Numbered from the stretch's first letter, positions 28,325-37,854 are shown. The stretch is 45,501 nucleotides of DNA from Deltaproteobacteria bacterium (GCA_015494395.1 WGBG01000055.1:1-45501); one strand, 5' to 3'. Notes: generated from the letters alone by a model not told the origin. Translations and numbers: made by a program.

Positions 28325-29341
28325 CTACGAATCCACATGGGCTACAATAATAAGCCTGTCATCTTCCTCAACCACATAATCCACAGGCGGATTGGCAATG
28401 GGCTCACCGGTTCTGCCCTTCTGCACACCTAAAACGATTGCCTGACATTCCTGCTTCATGCGGGTAAACACCTGGATAAATTTGCTTCCCGCCATGTCCT
28501 GGGGCACCCTGATTGACCTGAGATCATTGCCCTGACGCAGGCTCAGAAGCTCAGAGACTATGCGGCTGATGCCGTGATTGATGGCAGAGCTTGCTATGAG
28601 GTGGCTGCTGAATTCGCTCCCCACTATTATTTCATCTGCCCTGGCACGTTTGCAGTGCTGTACATTACTCTGGTCAACCAGTTCAACAACAGTGTACGTA
28701 TCAGGGCTTATGCTTTCAATGGTGAGGGTGGCAAGCACAACCCGTGCATCCCTGGCAATGGTTTCGAGCCGGTCGTCACCGAGGACAATGGCAGTCCTTG
28801 CCTTTGTTATGTTTGCCCTTCTCAGGGTCTCTTCATCTGCGCTTCCCCGTATGAAGAACAGGTTTTCATCTTCAACAGGTTTTTCGTCAATGCCTGCAAT
28901 GAGCACCACAGGGGTCTCCTCATGCCTTGGATCTGCCCTGAGTTCCCTGAGAATTGCCCTGGTCCTGTGATTCCATTCGCAGATGATGATGTGGTCTTCA
29001 AAATCAAAAGAGTTCATGCCCTTGTGTTCCCTGAGTTTCCTGCTGATTAAAATTGATGCCAGAGTTGCGCTCAAAATTCCCAGTACACCAATACCAAAAA
29101 ACATGATGAGCACGGCAACCAGCCTGCCGCCCGGAGTTGCAGGGGATATGTCACCGTAACCCACTGTGGTGAGGGTGACGATGCTCCACCACACTGCATT
29201 GAGGAATGACATGCCTGGTTCCAGAAAGGTAATTGCCGCTGAGCTTGCAACCACAAGTATTGCAACCCACAGGATCACGGTGTGGAGGTTTTCCCGCTTC
29301 AGAAACTGGACTATTCTGCGAATCAGTCGGCGTGATTTCAT
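28325..29341 (-). CDS. Two-TM potassium channel with RCK/TrkA domains
   Basis: 338 residues from the ATG at 29341. Two membrane helices (about 20-38 and 75-98) flank the pore loop with selectivity filter TLTTVGYGD. The cytoplasmic part is a TrkA-N/RCK domain starting DHIIICEWNHRTRAILRELR, followed by a TrkA-C-like domain (about 250-335, ending VVEEDDRLIIVAHVDS). The RCK glycine motif is replaced by CEWNHR, as in a known subgroup of prokaryotic channels, so NAD binding is doubtful. It should mediate ligand-gated K+ flux in the inner membrane. The start overlaps the glnE stop by ATGA, so it is translationally coupled to glnE. A start 18 nt upstream would deepen the overlap and is less likely. 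Confidence 0.93.
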   Translation of the reverse strand: MKSRRLIRRIVQFLKRENLHTVILWVAILVVASSAAITFLEPGMSFLNAVWWSIVTLTTVGYGDISPATPGGRLVAVLIMFFGIGVLGILSATLASILISRKLREHKGMNSFDFEDHIIICEWNHRTRAILRELRADPRHEETPVVLIAGIDEKPVEDENLFFIRGSADEETLRRANITKARTAIVLGDDRLETIARDARVVLATLTIESISPDTYTVVELVDQSNVQHCKRARADEIIVGSEFSSHLIASSAINHGISRIVSELLSLRQGNDLRSIRVPQDMAGSKFIQVFTRMKQECQAIVLGVQKGRTGEPIANPPVDYVVEEDDRLIIVAHVDS

Positions 29342-32247
29342 CCCATTATCCTGTCCCAAAGCTGCCGTGTTCCCTCAATTTCACTGATGAAATCCTGAAC
29401 CGGAACCTCAGGCGGCCTTTCCTGAAGGCTCTGTCTGTGTACAGCGCTTCTGAAGGCAAGATATGCACTGCGCATTGTGTCTGCGTCTGTTTCAGGCAGG
29501 AGCCCTGCTGCTTCCAGGGTATCAATGAGGCGCATGTTGTCTGTCCATCTGCACAGTTCAGGATGGCTGTGGGCATTGGCAAGTACCAGGTACTGTACCA
29601 TGAATTCAATATCCACAATGCCGCCCCGATGATGTTTCAGGTTAAAAACATCCCTTTCGGCAGTTGCATGTGCCTTGAGCATACGCTCACGCATCTCTTT
29701 TACCTCGCATCGCAGTTTTTCCCGGTCACGTTTTTGGCACAGGATGTCTGTGCGAAGTGTGTTGAAATCTGTGGCAAGCCCAGGGTCCCCTGAAACCGGG
29801 CGTGCCCGTATCAGCGCCTGGAGCTCCCATGTCCATGCCTCTTTTTTCAGGTACTCCTCAAGCCGTTTGATGCTGCAGGCAAGTGGCCCTGAATCTCCGC
29901 CGGGCCGAAGTCTCATGTCTGTTTCATACAGTATGCCCGATGCTGTACGGGTGGAGAGTATGTGAATTATCCGCTGCCCCAGCCTTGCATAAAATACAGG
30001 GAGCTGGTCTGAAGCCACTGGCCCGTTCCTGTTTGCCATGTGTACAAACAGCATGTCAAGGTCTGAGCCGTATCCAAGCTCAATCCCCCCGAATTTGCCA
30101 TAGGCAACTATGAGAAAGCCGGTTTTATCCTTATTGTACAGGGTTGTTTCTTCGCTGAATTTGCGAATTATCTGGTTAAACGAAAGCTCCAACACCTTGT
30201 CAGTGATTACCTGGGCGGTTTCAGTGAGGAAATCACTTACCCGCATGGTTGGTATGGCACCGGTAATGTCAGCGGCTGCTATGCGTATCACCGCTGCCTG
30301 CTTGAACATGCGAAGCTCGTCCATCTCTGCCTCAAGGTCATCATTGTCAATGGAGCCCATGCGCATATCAAGCAGGGTTTTAAGCTCTGCTCCCTTGAGG
30401 GGAGAATAGAGGGCACGTGGATCAATGAGTTCATCAAAGACCACCGGGCGTTTTTTGATGAACGAGGCAATCCAGGGACTTGCCATGCAGAGGCGCAGCA
30501 TGTGGGTTATTGCAGCGGGGTTTTCATCAAGAAGGGAGATGTAAACCGTGCGCCTTGCCACAACCTTTATGATGTCTGTCATTATGCAAAGTGCCCGGAC
30601 AGGATCATCTGTTGCTGCCGCCTGCCTTATGACCTTTGGCATCAGGGAGTCAAGCCGCCTTAGTCCCTGTTCGTGCATTGCCTCTATTGCCCTGTTCTGT
30701 ATAAAATCATCCAGCAGCCTTGCAGCATCCAGAGGCTCAGGCACGCCTGCCCTGGCCAGAAGGTGAAGGAAGTCCTTTTCAAAGTGACCTTCCTGGTTTT
30801 TGTAACCGCCGTTTTTTACAGCCTGCCATGCCTGTTTCACAGCGTCATCTTCCGGTGTATCGCTTTGGATTATAAATAGCTCATTAAATGTGCTGCTTAT
30901 GCATTTTCTGTGGCAATCAAGTGCTTTTATAAAAAGATCAAGATCAGTAAAACCCATTGAAAGTCCAATGCGTGCCAGCATTTCTTCCGAATCCGGAAGC
31001 ATCTGGGTTTGCCTGTCCCTGTGCTCCTGCAGCCGGTGTTCCAGGTTTCTTAAAAATATGTAAGCTTCAAGCAGCCTTTCACAAAGTTTATCATCAAGTA
31101 TGTTTCGTTTTCCAAGCAGCGGAAGCACCTCCATGAGCCTCGGGTTCTGTAGCTCAACATCCCTGCCCCCTTTAAGAAGCTGGAATGCCTGGGCAATAAA
31201 TTCCACCTCCCGTATGCCGCCAGGCCCAAGCTTGATGTTGGACTCCATGCCCTTACGCCTGGTCTCTGTCTCTATCATGCCCTTCATGTCGCGGAGGGCT
31301 TCAAATGCCCCGAAATCAAGGTAGCGGCGGAATACAAAGGGGGAGAGCCGTTTCATCAGCTCCTTCCCTGTCTGCCTGCTGCCCGTGACTGGCCGTGCCT
31401 TAATCCAGGCGTAGCGCTCCCATTCCCTGCCCTGAACCTCGTAATACTCCTCCATCGCATCAAAACTCATACAGATGGGGCCTGTATCTCCCCAGGGCCT
31501 GAGGCGCGTATCCACCCGGAATACGAAGCCGTCTGCCCGGTTGGTGCCTATTACTGCCATAAGCCTCTGGCAGAGGCGGGTAAAAAACTGCTGGCAAGAG
31601 AGCTTTCCGCGGCTCCCCCCGGAAGTGGTCCCGTGTTCCGGAAAGGCGAATATCAGGTCTATGTCTGAGGAAAAGTTAAGTTCCCGTGCCCCCAGTTTGC
31701 CCATTGCTATTGTAACAAGCTCCTGGGGCGCTCCGTTGCCATCAAGAGGATGTCCATATTCTTCAGTTAGCCAGGAATGGATGGCTGTACAGGTGTGAGA
31801 CAGGCAGGTTTCGGCAAGGAGGCTCAGGTCTGTGATGGTTTCTGAAAGATCCGCAAGGCCTGTAAGGTCGCGCCAGGCAATCCGCAGCATCTCCCTGTGT
31901 CTGAGCCTTCTTAAAAAGGTCCCAAGCCCTGTGTCGTCATCAAGATTGTTTTGCTGTTGCCCCTCTGTATCACTTATGAGGCTGCTCCATGTATCCGGGT
32001 AGTATGGAGTGTGGAGACTTGAGGAAATCTTGCTGTCACACAGAAGCGCCGGGTTGGATGCGCACAGGTTTGCAGCAAATTCGCTGAATGCAAACACCCT
32101 GAGGCCTTGGTCTTTTAGATGGGCAGCAGAGGAAGGGTCAAAGCCTGCTTCCACTGCTGCCTGAATAAAGGCATACCACCTGCCTTCAGCTTCCTGTTTC
32201 AAAGGGGCCGGGAGCTGATTTGCGTCTGGGAGATAGTATGTTTTCAC
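29338..32247 (-). CDS. glnE: Bifunctional glutamine synthetase adenylyltransferase/deadenylase
   Basis: 969 residues with the two nucleotidyltransferase halves typical of GlnE. The N-terminal half has [20 protein letters not shown] with its Asp pair and [16 protein letters not shown]. The C-terminal half has [20 protein letters not shown] and [16 protein letters not shown]-UTase-type C-terminal helices follow each half. GlnE attaches and removes AMP on glutamine synthetase in response to PII and glutamine. The start codon is GTG, overlapping the prfB stop (GTGA). The stop overlaps the K+ channel start. Neighbour genes do not include glnA or glnB. Confidence 0.97.
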   Translation of the reverse strand: MKTYYLPDANQLPAPLKQEAEGRWYAFIQAAVEAGFDPSSAAHLKDQGLRVFAFSEFAANLCASNPALLCDSKISSSLHTPYYPDTWSSLISDTEGQQQNNLDDDTGLGTFLRRLRHREMLRIAWRDLTGLADLSETITDLSLLAETCLSHTCTAIHSWLTEEYGHPLDGNGAPQELVTIAMGKLGARELNFSSDIDLIFAFPEHGTTSGGSRGKLSCQQFFTRLCQRLMAVIGTNRADGFVFRVDTRLRPWGDTGPICMSFDAMEEYYEVQGREWERYAWIKARPVTGSRQTGKELMKRLSPFVFRRYLDFGAFEALRDMKGMIETETRRKGMESNIKLGPGGIREVEFIAQAFQLLKGGRDVELQNPRLMEVLPLLGKRNILDDKLCERLLEAYIFLRNLEHRLQEHRDRQTQMLPDSEEMLARIGLSMGFTDLDLFIKALDCHRKCISSTFNELFIIQSDTPEDDAVKQAWQAVKNGGYKNQEGHFEKDFLHLLARAGVPEPLDAARLLDDFIQNRAIEAMHEQGLRRLDSLMPKVIRQAAATDDPVRALCIMTDIIKVVARRTVYISLLDENPAAITHMLRLCMASPWIASFIKKRPVVFDELIDPRALYSPLKGAELKTLLDMRMGSIDNDDLEAEMDELRMFKQAAVIRIAAADITGAIPTMRVSDFLTETAQVITDKVLELSFNQIIRKFSEETTLYNKDKTGFLIVAYGKFGGIELGYGSDLDMLFVHMANRNGPVASDQLPVFYARLGQRIIHILSTRTASGILYETDMRLRPGGDSGPLACSIKRLEEYLKKEAWTWELQALIRARPVSGDPGLATDFNTLRTDILCQKRDREKLRCEVKEMRERMLKAHATAERDVFNLKHHRGGIVDIEFMVQYLVLANAHSHPELCRWTDNMRLIDTLEAAGLLPETDADTMRSAYLAFRSAVHRQSLQERPPEVPVQDFISEIEGTRQLWDRIMG

Positions 32248-33375
32248 GAATCAGCCGCATTTTTCTGCAGATAACCCTCTATTAGCCGGTCAATATCCCC
32301 ATCAAGCACACCGTTTGCATTTCCTATTTCAATGCCTGTTCTGTGGTCCTTTACCATGTGGTAGGGATGCAGGACATAGGATCTTATCTGGCTTCCAAAG
32401 GATATCTCCATCTTTTCCCCGTGCATCTTCTGTTTTTCCTCGTCCTGCTTCGCCTTTTCCTGCTGGTAAAGGCGTGCCTGCAGGATCTTCATGGCAATGG
32501 CGCGGTTCTTGTGCTGGGAACGTTCATTCTGACACTGGACTACAATCCCAGTAGGGATGTGGGTGATTCGTACCGCAGAGCTTGTTTTGTTTACATGCTG
32601 TCCGCCTGCACCGCTTGCGCGGTAGGTGTCTATCCGAAGATCCTTTTCGTTTATTTCAATCTCAATGTTGTCATCAAGTTCAGGGACAACAAACACAGAG
32701 GCAAAGGATGTGTGGCGTCTGCCTGAGGCATCAAAGGGCGAGATACGAACCAGCCTGTGTACCCCGGCCTCTGACTTAAGGTATCCGTAGGCGAACGGCC
32801 CTTCCACCATGAAGGTTGCCCCCTTGATACCAGCCTCGTCTCCTGGCATCAGGTCGAGCATGTCAACCTTGTAGCCCCGGCGTTCACACCAGCGAAGGTA
32901 CATGCGAAGCAGCATGTCTGCCCAGTCCTGTGCCTCTGTGCCGCCAGCCCCTGCGTGGATTGTCATTATTGCATTGTTGCTGTCATGCGGGCCTGAGAGC
33001 AGGCGTGCAAGCTCAGCCTTGTTGATGGCCTTTTCAAGCTCTTTTATCCCCTCCTTGACCTCTGCAACAGCAGAGTCGTCATGTTCTTCCTCTGCCATCT
33101 CAAGGAGCAGGGAGAGTTCTTCAAACTGTTCTTCCAGGTCCTCCATTGCCTCCTTCTGGGCAATCAGGACAGAGCGTTCCTGCAGGACCTTTTTTGATTC
33201 CTGTTTGTCCCAGAAACCGGGCTGCAGCATCTCCTTTTCTATGGCTTCAAGGCGTTCCTCACTGTTACCTGCCTCAAAGATAACCTCTTAATAGTTCAAG
33301 ACGGCTTCCAATGTCTTTGAGTTTGTCCTTAAGTTCCTGAATTGTAATAGTAATATCGCTATGTGCAGAACTCAT
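32244..33375 (-). CDS. prfB: Peptide chain release factor 2, with programmed +1 frameshift
   Basis: The protein is made from two frames. The first runs from an ATG at 33375 (AGGAG ribosome site upstream) for 33 codons, [20 protein letters not shown] to LELLRGYL, and meets TGA at 33274-33276. After a +1 shift the second frame continues [20 protein letters not shown] to 32244, giving 376 residues. The release motif SPF ([15 protein letters not shown]) and the GGQ loop ([15 protein letters not shown]) are intact. RF2 terminates at UGA and UAA; scarcity of RF2 at its own UGA drives the shift. The gene follows lnt by 6 nt and overlaps glnE. An annotation starting at 33230 would miss the N-terminus. 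Confidence 0.96.
33274..33288 (-). promoter_or_regulatory. prfB +1 programmed frameshift site
   Basis: On the minus strand the site reads AGAGGTTATCTTTGA. The slippery codon CTT is followed by the in-frame stop TGA, with a Shine-Dalgarno-like AGAGG (33284-33288) 4 nt upstream of CTT. This corresponds to the well-known AGGGGGTATCTTTGA signal of E. coli prfB. The base after the stop is G rather than C. Confidence 0.93.
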
Positions 33376-33381
33376 CTTGTG

Positions 33382-34965
33382 CTATCTCCTGTTACGAGAA
33401 TTTTTATGAAATAGCCCCGCCGCTGCCAGTACCACAATTATCAGAAAGGGCATGTCTCCAGTCCTGGAATAGACCGTTAGGTCATGCCGCAGGTGCGGGT
33501 ATCCGGTTACAATATCCTGCCTGAAAAGGCTGGATTTTGCAACTACCTGTCCGGTGGGGGCTATTATTTCACTTACTCCTGTATTGGCTGCCCTTACAAG
33601 CCACCTCCTGGTCTCAACTGCCCGGAAGGCTGCCATCTGTGCATGCTGCCACGGGGCCCCGGTGTCTCCAAACCAGGAGTCATTGGTAATTACTGCAAGC
33701 AGGTTTGCGCCTTCAAGCACGCTCTGCCTTGTAATTTCAGGGAAGATGCTTTCAAAGCAGATAAGCACTCCTGTTTTTATGGGGCCGTAATCCAGTGGAG
33801 CTGCGCTGCTGCCAGCGGAAAAGTTTCCGGCAGCAGGCACAAGAGCCCGTGCCCAGGAGGTTAGTGGTCCCCAGGGCAGGTACTCCCCGAAGGGAACCAG
33901 ATGCCGCTTGTCATAACATCCAAGGGATTTTCCATCCGGACCTATCAAACATGCCCTGTTAAAATAAACCGGGTCATGGTCATCTGCTGTCACCTGGTAT
34001 GCAGGGGTTCCAAAGATTATGGGGCTTTTGGCATCAATGGCAACTTCCCTGACCATGCGGGAAAGTATTCCCTCATCCTGAAAGAAGAACGGCAGGGCAG
34101 TCTCCGGCCAGATAATTATACGTTCCTGCCCGCCATGTTCAAGGGATTTGATAGCCTCAAGGGTAAGTTTCCTGTACAGCTCAACTGTATGATGCTGAAG
34201 GCCTGGCGACCACTTGAGTTCCTGGGCAAGAGAGCCCTGTATGGCAGCAGCCCCCACCATGGGAAACTCCCGGTCGTTTGCAGAGACCTCTTTGTATCTC
34301 AGTGCCCCGTAAATCAGAATGGCACTGCAGAGCACAAGGGCTGCGCTGATTTGTATGATGATTTTTCCTGCGGCCTGCCTACCACTTTTGAAATTTGTGA
34401 CAGTGTTTAAGATAATCAGGTTGAGGAATATCAGGACCGAACTTATTGCATAGGGTCCCGCAAGGTCAGCTACCTGGAACAGAAGGGGTTGGGGAGATAG
34501 ACAGTATGCAAGGCTTCCCCAAGGGAAACCTGAAAGCATCCAGCCCCTGAGCCATTCAAGCCCTCCCCACAGCAGAGAAAGAGTAATGGCAAAGGGAAGC
34601 CCTGTCCTGTTCTGTCTGCCTGTCATTGTTGCCAGTACGCACCAGATAGCCGGAAACAGGGCAAGATAACAGACCAGAAGCCCGATCACCGGGCATGCAG
34701 CCCAGATGGGCAGATCTCCAAAACGTGAAATTGTGGGTGCCAGCCACCATACCAGCAGTGCAAAATATACCAGGCCATAGATCCAGCCGGTCCTGAACGC
34801 AGTCTGCCATTCCTGATTATGCACTGCAGTCAGCAGGGGAACTATTGCAACCGGTGCCAGAAACCACATGCCGACAGGTGGAAACAGGGCAGTGGATAAT
34901 ATCCCTGCAAGGCAGGCAAGGTAAAGTGAGCGGTAGGATAGGGCGCGTGGCCTGGCACCGTCCAT
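33382..34965 (-). CDS. lnt: Apolipoprotein N-acyltransferase
   Basis: 527 residues. Six or so membrane helices fill the N-terminal 220 residues, followed by a nitrilase-like periplasmic domain. The catalytic triad is visible: Glu in IIWPETALPFFF, Lys in CYDKRHLVPFGEYLPW, Cys in GVLICFESIFPEITRQS. Lnt adds the third acyl chain to lipoproteins in the inner membrane, after Lgt and LspA. The stop is 6 nt from prfB, whose ribosome site overlaps the last lnt codons. The upstream HsdR_N-like gene is 65 nt away. No strong Shine-Dalgarno is seen. Confidence 0.96.
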   Translation of the reverse strand: MDGARPRALSYRSLYLACLAGILSTALFPPVGMWFLAPVAIVPLLTAVHNQEWQTAFRTGWIYGLVYFALLVWWLAPTISRFGDLPIWAACPVIGLLVCYLALFPAIWCVLATMTGRQNRTGLPFAITLSLLWGGLEWLRGWMLSGFPWGSLAYCLSPQPLLFQVADLAGPYAISSVLIFLNLIILNTVTNFKSGRQAAGKIIIQISAALVLCSAILIYGALRYKEVSANDREFPMVGAAAIQGSLAQELKWSPGLQHHTVELYRKLTLEAIKSLEHGGQERIIIWPETALPFFFQDEGILSRMVREVAIDAKSPIIFGTPAYQVTADDHDPVYFNRACLIGPDGKSLGCYDKRHLVPFGEYLPWGPLTSWARALVPAAGNFSAGSSAAPLDYGPIKTGVLICFESIFPEITRQSVLEGANLLAVITNDSWFGDTGAPWQHAQMAAFRAVETRRWLVRAANTGVSEIIAPTGQVVAKSSLFRQDIVTGYPHLRHDLTVYSRTGDMPFLIIVVLAAAGLFHKNSRNRR

Positions 34966-35030
34966 GGCAGCCTTTGAGTTTTGCGCTATTTACAGATTAT
35001 GACATCACCTGATGTCGTAAGCCTGTTCTG

Positions 35031-35555
35031 TCAGCCGTGGGTGTCATAGGAGTAGAGAATCTGCCTCTCTGCAGGTATGCGGCTATCCGGAAGCTTTGGC
35101 GGAGGCCAGTCTGATGTCATTTCCAGAAGCTTTTTTCTAGTTGGTATCGCATCCCAGCCATAGGCAACCGCCTTTTTCTTTTTTACGTTTATAAAGGCGG
35201 CATCAAAAAGGTTTGCCTGTACTGCCCAGGGCACTATATAATCAGGAATCAGAAGCCTTGCCGCGGAGACAGTGCCTGCCTCTCTGGTAACTACTGAACC
35301 GGGGCCGCCCCGGAGAATCATCAGGTACCGGTCATCAATCACTATTGAGATGTCAACCAGGGCAATAACCTTGCAGCCCTTGATCTCAAGATGTATCTCA
35401 CGGTCAAGCACAAAATCTGACAGGCGGTAGCCAAGTTCTTCAACCAGGTACTGGGCAAGCTTTTGCCGAATACGTTCCCTGTCTGTATCAGGGACGAGTT
35501 TTCCTGTAATATAACAGGGTTTTTTTACAAATAGGGTTTCAGGGTTAACTGCCAT
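35031..35555 (-). CDS. Small HsdR N-terminal-like (PD-(D/E)xK fold) protein, active site apparently lost
   Basis: 174 residues. The body follows the HSDR_N layout: ERIRQKLAQYLVEELGYRLS, then HLEIKGCKVIALVDISIVID, DRYLMILRGGPGSVVTREAG and SAARLLIPDYIVPWAVQANL. In working members the strand after the first Asp carries Glu-Cys-Lys. Here that place reads ILRGG, so the Glu and Lys of the nuclease site are missing. It is a free-standing protein with no restriction-modification genes nearby. It leads the lnt-prfB-glnE-channel run, 65 nt before lnt. The function is unknown. Confidence 0.7.
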   Translation of the reverse strand: MAVNPETLFVKKPCYITGKLVPDTDRERIRQKLAQYLVEELGYRLSDFVLDREIHLEIKGCKVIALVDISIVIDDRYLMILRGGPGSVVTREAGTVSAARLLIPDYIVPWAVQANLFDAAFINVKKKKAVAYGWDAIPTRKKLLEMTSDWPPPKLPDSRIPAERQILYSYDTHG

Positions 35556-35629
35556 GATTATCCTCTGTCTTTATCTTTTTTAGTCATCTGAAAAAACTTA
35601 ACCTAACTTATCAGGATGTTAAAATCAAT

Positions 35630-35855
35630 GTAACTGTTCAGCGCATTTATTAAATAGAGGTTGGAAAATGGTCTTGTTTTTCCGTTCCGGTGAACAATTT
35701 CTTGTTTTTTTAAGGCTTGCTCCGCCAAAATCGCGAAACTCGCTCGTGCCTCGCTCAGACAGACGCGATTTTTGTGGCTACGCTTCGCCAAGAAAAACTA
35801 CGAAATTGTTCAAAGTCACTCCAAAACAAGACCATTTTCCACACTGAATAGATAC
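35630..35855. repeat. 226-bp palindromic element, copy B
   Basis: It has the same ends as copy A (GTAACTGTTCAG and inverted GTATCTATTCAG). The inner arms share a perfect 18-bp end GGAAAATGGTCTTGTTTT and a TGAACAATTTC block on both sides. Where copy A has GAATAATTTC in both arms, copy B has GAACAATTTC in both. Where A has TAAATGG in both arms, B has AAAATGG in both. This matched change implies selection for pairing or conversion between arms. With the hairpin and simple repeats downstream it accounts for the 461-bp gap 35556-36016, which holds no gene. Confidence 0.88.
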
Positions 35856-35891
35856 TATGCAATATAACCCCGGGGCCTGCTGAGCATTTAC

Positions 35892-35930
35892 ACTTTCATG
35901 ACATAGGGTGTAACCCATTAACATGAAAGT
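35892..35930. other. Hairpin ACTTTCATG / CATGAAAGT
   Basis: Perfect 9-bp inverted arms (35892-35900 and 35922-35930) enclose 21 nt that contain a small GGGT / ACCC inner stem. No T-run follows. It lies between the palindromic element and the ampG-like gene and may be an operator or part of a decayed repeat. Confidence 0.45.
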
Positions 35931-36009
35931 CAGCTCAAAGTTCAAAGTCGGAAGCTGAAGGCAAATATGGCTTCTTTTACTTTGAGCCTTGAGCTTTCAG
36001 CTTTGAGCT
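35931..36009. repeat. AGCTCAAAG inverted simple repeat ahead of the ampG-like gene
   Basis: AGCTCAAAGTTCAAAG (35932-35947) and CTTTGAGCCTTGAGCTTTCA plus GCTTTGAGCT (35980-36009) are inverted copies of the same unit found at 28000-28030. The right part runs to 8 nt before the ATG of the permease, replacing any ordinary ribosome site. Confidence 0.6.
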
Positions 36010-36016
36010 ATTGAAT

Positions 36017-37234
36017 ATGCCTTCAATAAAGAAATCCATTTTTTCACAACAGATGGCAGTTGCCTTTGTGATGGGGTTTTCCTGTGGTGTGCCCCTGCTG
36101 CTTACCCTCTCTGTTCTCCAGGCATGGATGAAGGAGGAGGGTGTGGATCTCGGGGTCATTGGCCTCTTTTCCCTGGTGGGCCTTCCCTATACCCTGAAAT
36201 TCTTATGGGCACCTGTCCTTGACCGGTTTACCCTCCCGTTTCTTGGACGGCGCCGGGGCTGGCTGCTGGTTATTCAGTGCCTTCTCATGGTTTCCATTGC
36301 TGCCCTGGGCTTTACCGAGCCAGGTAAATCCCCCTGGATGGTGGCTTTTGTTGCAATGCTGGTCACGTTTTTTTCCGCATCACAGGATATTGTGGTGGAT
36401 GCATACCGCAGGGAGGACCTTACTGATAATGAACTCGGGCTGGGGTCATCACTTTATGTAAACGGTTACCGCGTAGGCATGCTTCTGGCAGGAAGCGGAG
36501 GGCTTATCCTGGCAGATCATATACCCTTCAGCCAGGTCTATCTTATCATGGCAGCAACGCTGTCCGTGGGGATTATCACAACCCTTGTTGCCCGTGAGCC
36601 CAGGGTGGCTGAGGGTACGCCGGTATCCTTTCGTGAGGCAGTGATTCAGCCCTTTGTAGAGTATTTTTCCCGGGATGGGGCAGTGGCAATCCTGGCGTTT
36701 ATTCTGCTTTATAAGATTGGTGACCAGATGGCTACCACCATGACCATGCCCTTTTATCTTGACCTTGGTTTTTCCAAGACAGAGATTGGGGCAGTGGCAA
36801 AGCTATTCGGGTTCTGGGCAACCATAACGGGAGGGCTTGCTGGTGGTGTAATCATGCTGCGGCTTGGCATCTGGCGTTCCCTCTGGGTGTTCGGGGTCTT
36901 GCAGGCTGTTTCCACCACCGGTTTTGCTGTACTGGCTTATGTGGGGCGCAGCCTTGGCATGCTTGCTGTTGCAATAGCAGGTGAGAATTTCTGCGGTGGC
37001 ATGGGTACTGCTGCCTATGTGGCCTTTATGGCAAGCATTACCAACAAGAGATTTACTGCAACCCAGTACGCCCTTCTTTCAAGCCTCATGGGAATTCCCC
37101 GTGTGCTTGCCTCTGCGCCTACGGGATACATCGCAGAGTGGACCGGTTGGCCAATGTTTTTCCTGCTTTGTGCCGGGGCTGCAATACCCGGACTGGTGCT
37201 GCTCAAGGTCATCAGGCGGTATGATGTGTCATGA
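36017..37234 (+). CDS. AmpG-like major facilitator permease
   Basis: 405 residues, about 12 membrane helices. The N-terminus reads SQQMAVAFVMGFSCGVPLLL. Loop motifs GLPYTLKFLWAPVLDRFTLP and FLGRRRGWLL are typical of AmpG/acetyl-CoA-transporter (PAT) family members. The second half includes YKIGDQMATTMTMPFYLDLG and FSKTEIGAVAKLFG. AmpG brings GlcNAc-anhydro-muropeptides back into the cytoplasm for peptidoglycan recycling. The gene stands alone with a poor ribosome site (a simple repeat precedes it), so expression is hard to judge. No amidase or beta-lactamase genes are adjacent. Confidence 0.88.
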   Translation: MPSIKKSIFSQQMAVAFVMGFSCGVPLLLTLSVLQAWMKEEGVDLGVIGLFSLVGLPYTLKFLWAPVLDRFTLPFLGRRRGWLLVIQCLLMVSIAALGFTEPGKSPWMVAFVAMLVTFFSASQDIVVDAYRREDLTDNELGLGSSLYVNGYRVGMLLAGSGGLILADHIPFSQVYLIMAATLSVGIITTLVAREPRVAEGTPVSFREAVIQPFVEYFSRDGAVAILAFILLYKIGDQMATTMTMPFYLDLGFSKTEIGAVAKLFGFWATITGGLAGGVIMLRLGIWRSLWVFGVLQAVSTTGFAVLAYVGRSLGMLAVAIAGENFCGGMGTAAYVAFMASITNKRFTATQYALLSSLMGIPRVLASAPTGYIAEWTGWPMFFLLCAGAAIPGLVLLKVIRRYDVS

Positions 37235-37331
37235 CAGGGGCGTGTTGACTCAGGTTACAAGTATTAGTGCAAGGCAGATCTGTTTCAATATAGAATACCT
37301 ATTTCGAATTGCTCATTTCCTTTGTACTGCG

Positions 37332-37598
37332 TTACATATTTTTCGCCTTGAGAGGGAAACGCTCGGAGTGTTCAATAATTTCTTCTGTCAAATCAACATC
37401 TATATCCGGCCAATAGAAGTGACCTGGAGAATGTTCTTCAACATTGCGAACTACTTTTAGTGGTTGATCTTTAAACCAAGGAAAGTCTTTATATGACATG
37501 AACAGTTCTTTGTCTTTACTCAACAACCACACGCCATGTGCCGATATGTTTGTAACCTCAACTGCTGAAATGTTTTTCCCACGCGCTAATAAGCTCAT
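37332..37598 (-). CDS. DUF2442 domain protein
   Basis: 88 residues. The family core is clear: VEVTNISAHGVWLLSKDKEL, then YKDFPWFKDQPLKVVRNVEE and FYWPDIDVDLTEEIIEHSER. DUF2442 proteins often travel with DUF4160 genes in toxin-antitoxin-like or accessory loci; no DUF4160 gene was found here. An AGAGG ribosome site precedes the ATG. A short palindrome GAGTCA / TGACTC (37617-37622 and 37629-37634) lies just upstream and could be an operator. The gene is more AT-rich than its neighbours, which suits recent acquisition. Confidence 0.85.
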   Translation of the reverse strand: MSLLARGKNISAVEVTNISAHGVWLLSKDKELFMSYKDFPWFKDQPLKVVRNVEEHSPGHFYWPDIDVDLTEEIIEHSERFPLKAKNM

Positions 37599-37684
37599 GA
37601 TAATGAACCTCTATTCGAGTCAATTTCATGACTCAGGCTATTTTTGTTTTCTGCGTCTGTCAAGCTATCCAGATGTTCCTTTTG

Positions 37685-37718
37685 CGAACATTATTAAGGT
37701 GAATGCGGGAACAGTTAC
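37685..37718 (-). repeat. Solo end of the palindromic element
   Basis: On the minus strand GTAACTGTTCCCGCATTCAC continues CTTAATAATGTTCG. Copy A begins GTAACTGTTCAGTGTATTCA and continues TCTTAATAAGGTTGG. The two agree at most positions with one gap. The rest of the element is absent, so this is a fragment or a solo terminus. It sits between the DUF2442 gene and the candidate selenoprotein gene. Confidence 0.55.
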
Positions 37719-37854
37719 ATTATGAAGCAGACAAATATGTGAACATTGTCAAAATTAATAGCACGCTTAATGATAATGCTGGATGACTGGATGTCGAAGA
37801 GTGTTATAATTTATATGAACACCAACATTATTCGCTTTTAAGGAGATTTTTAAA

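Noticed and set aside
35603-35791. 62-residue frame inside palindromic copy B
   Set aside because: It runs through the palindrome, is not preserved in copy A, and has no homology-like features.
37599-37730. DUF4160 partner gene upstream of DUF2442
   Set aside because: All frames have several stops and no DUF4160-like motif; the stretch contains the solo element end instead.
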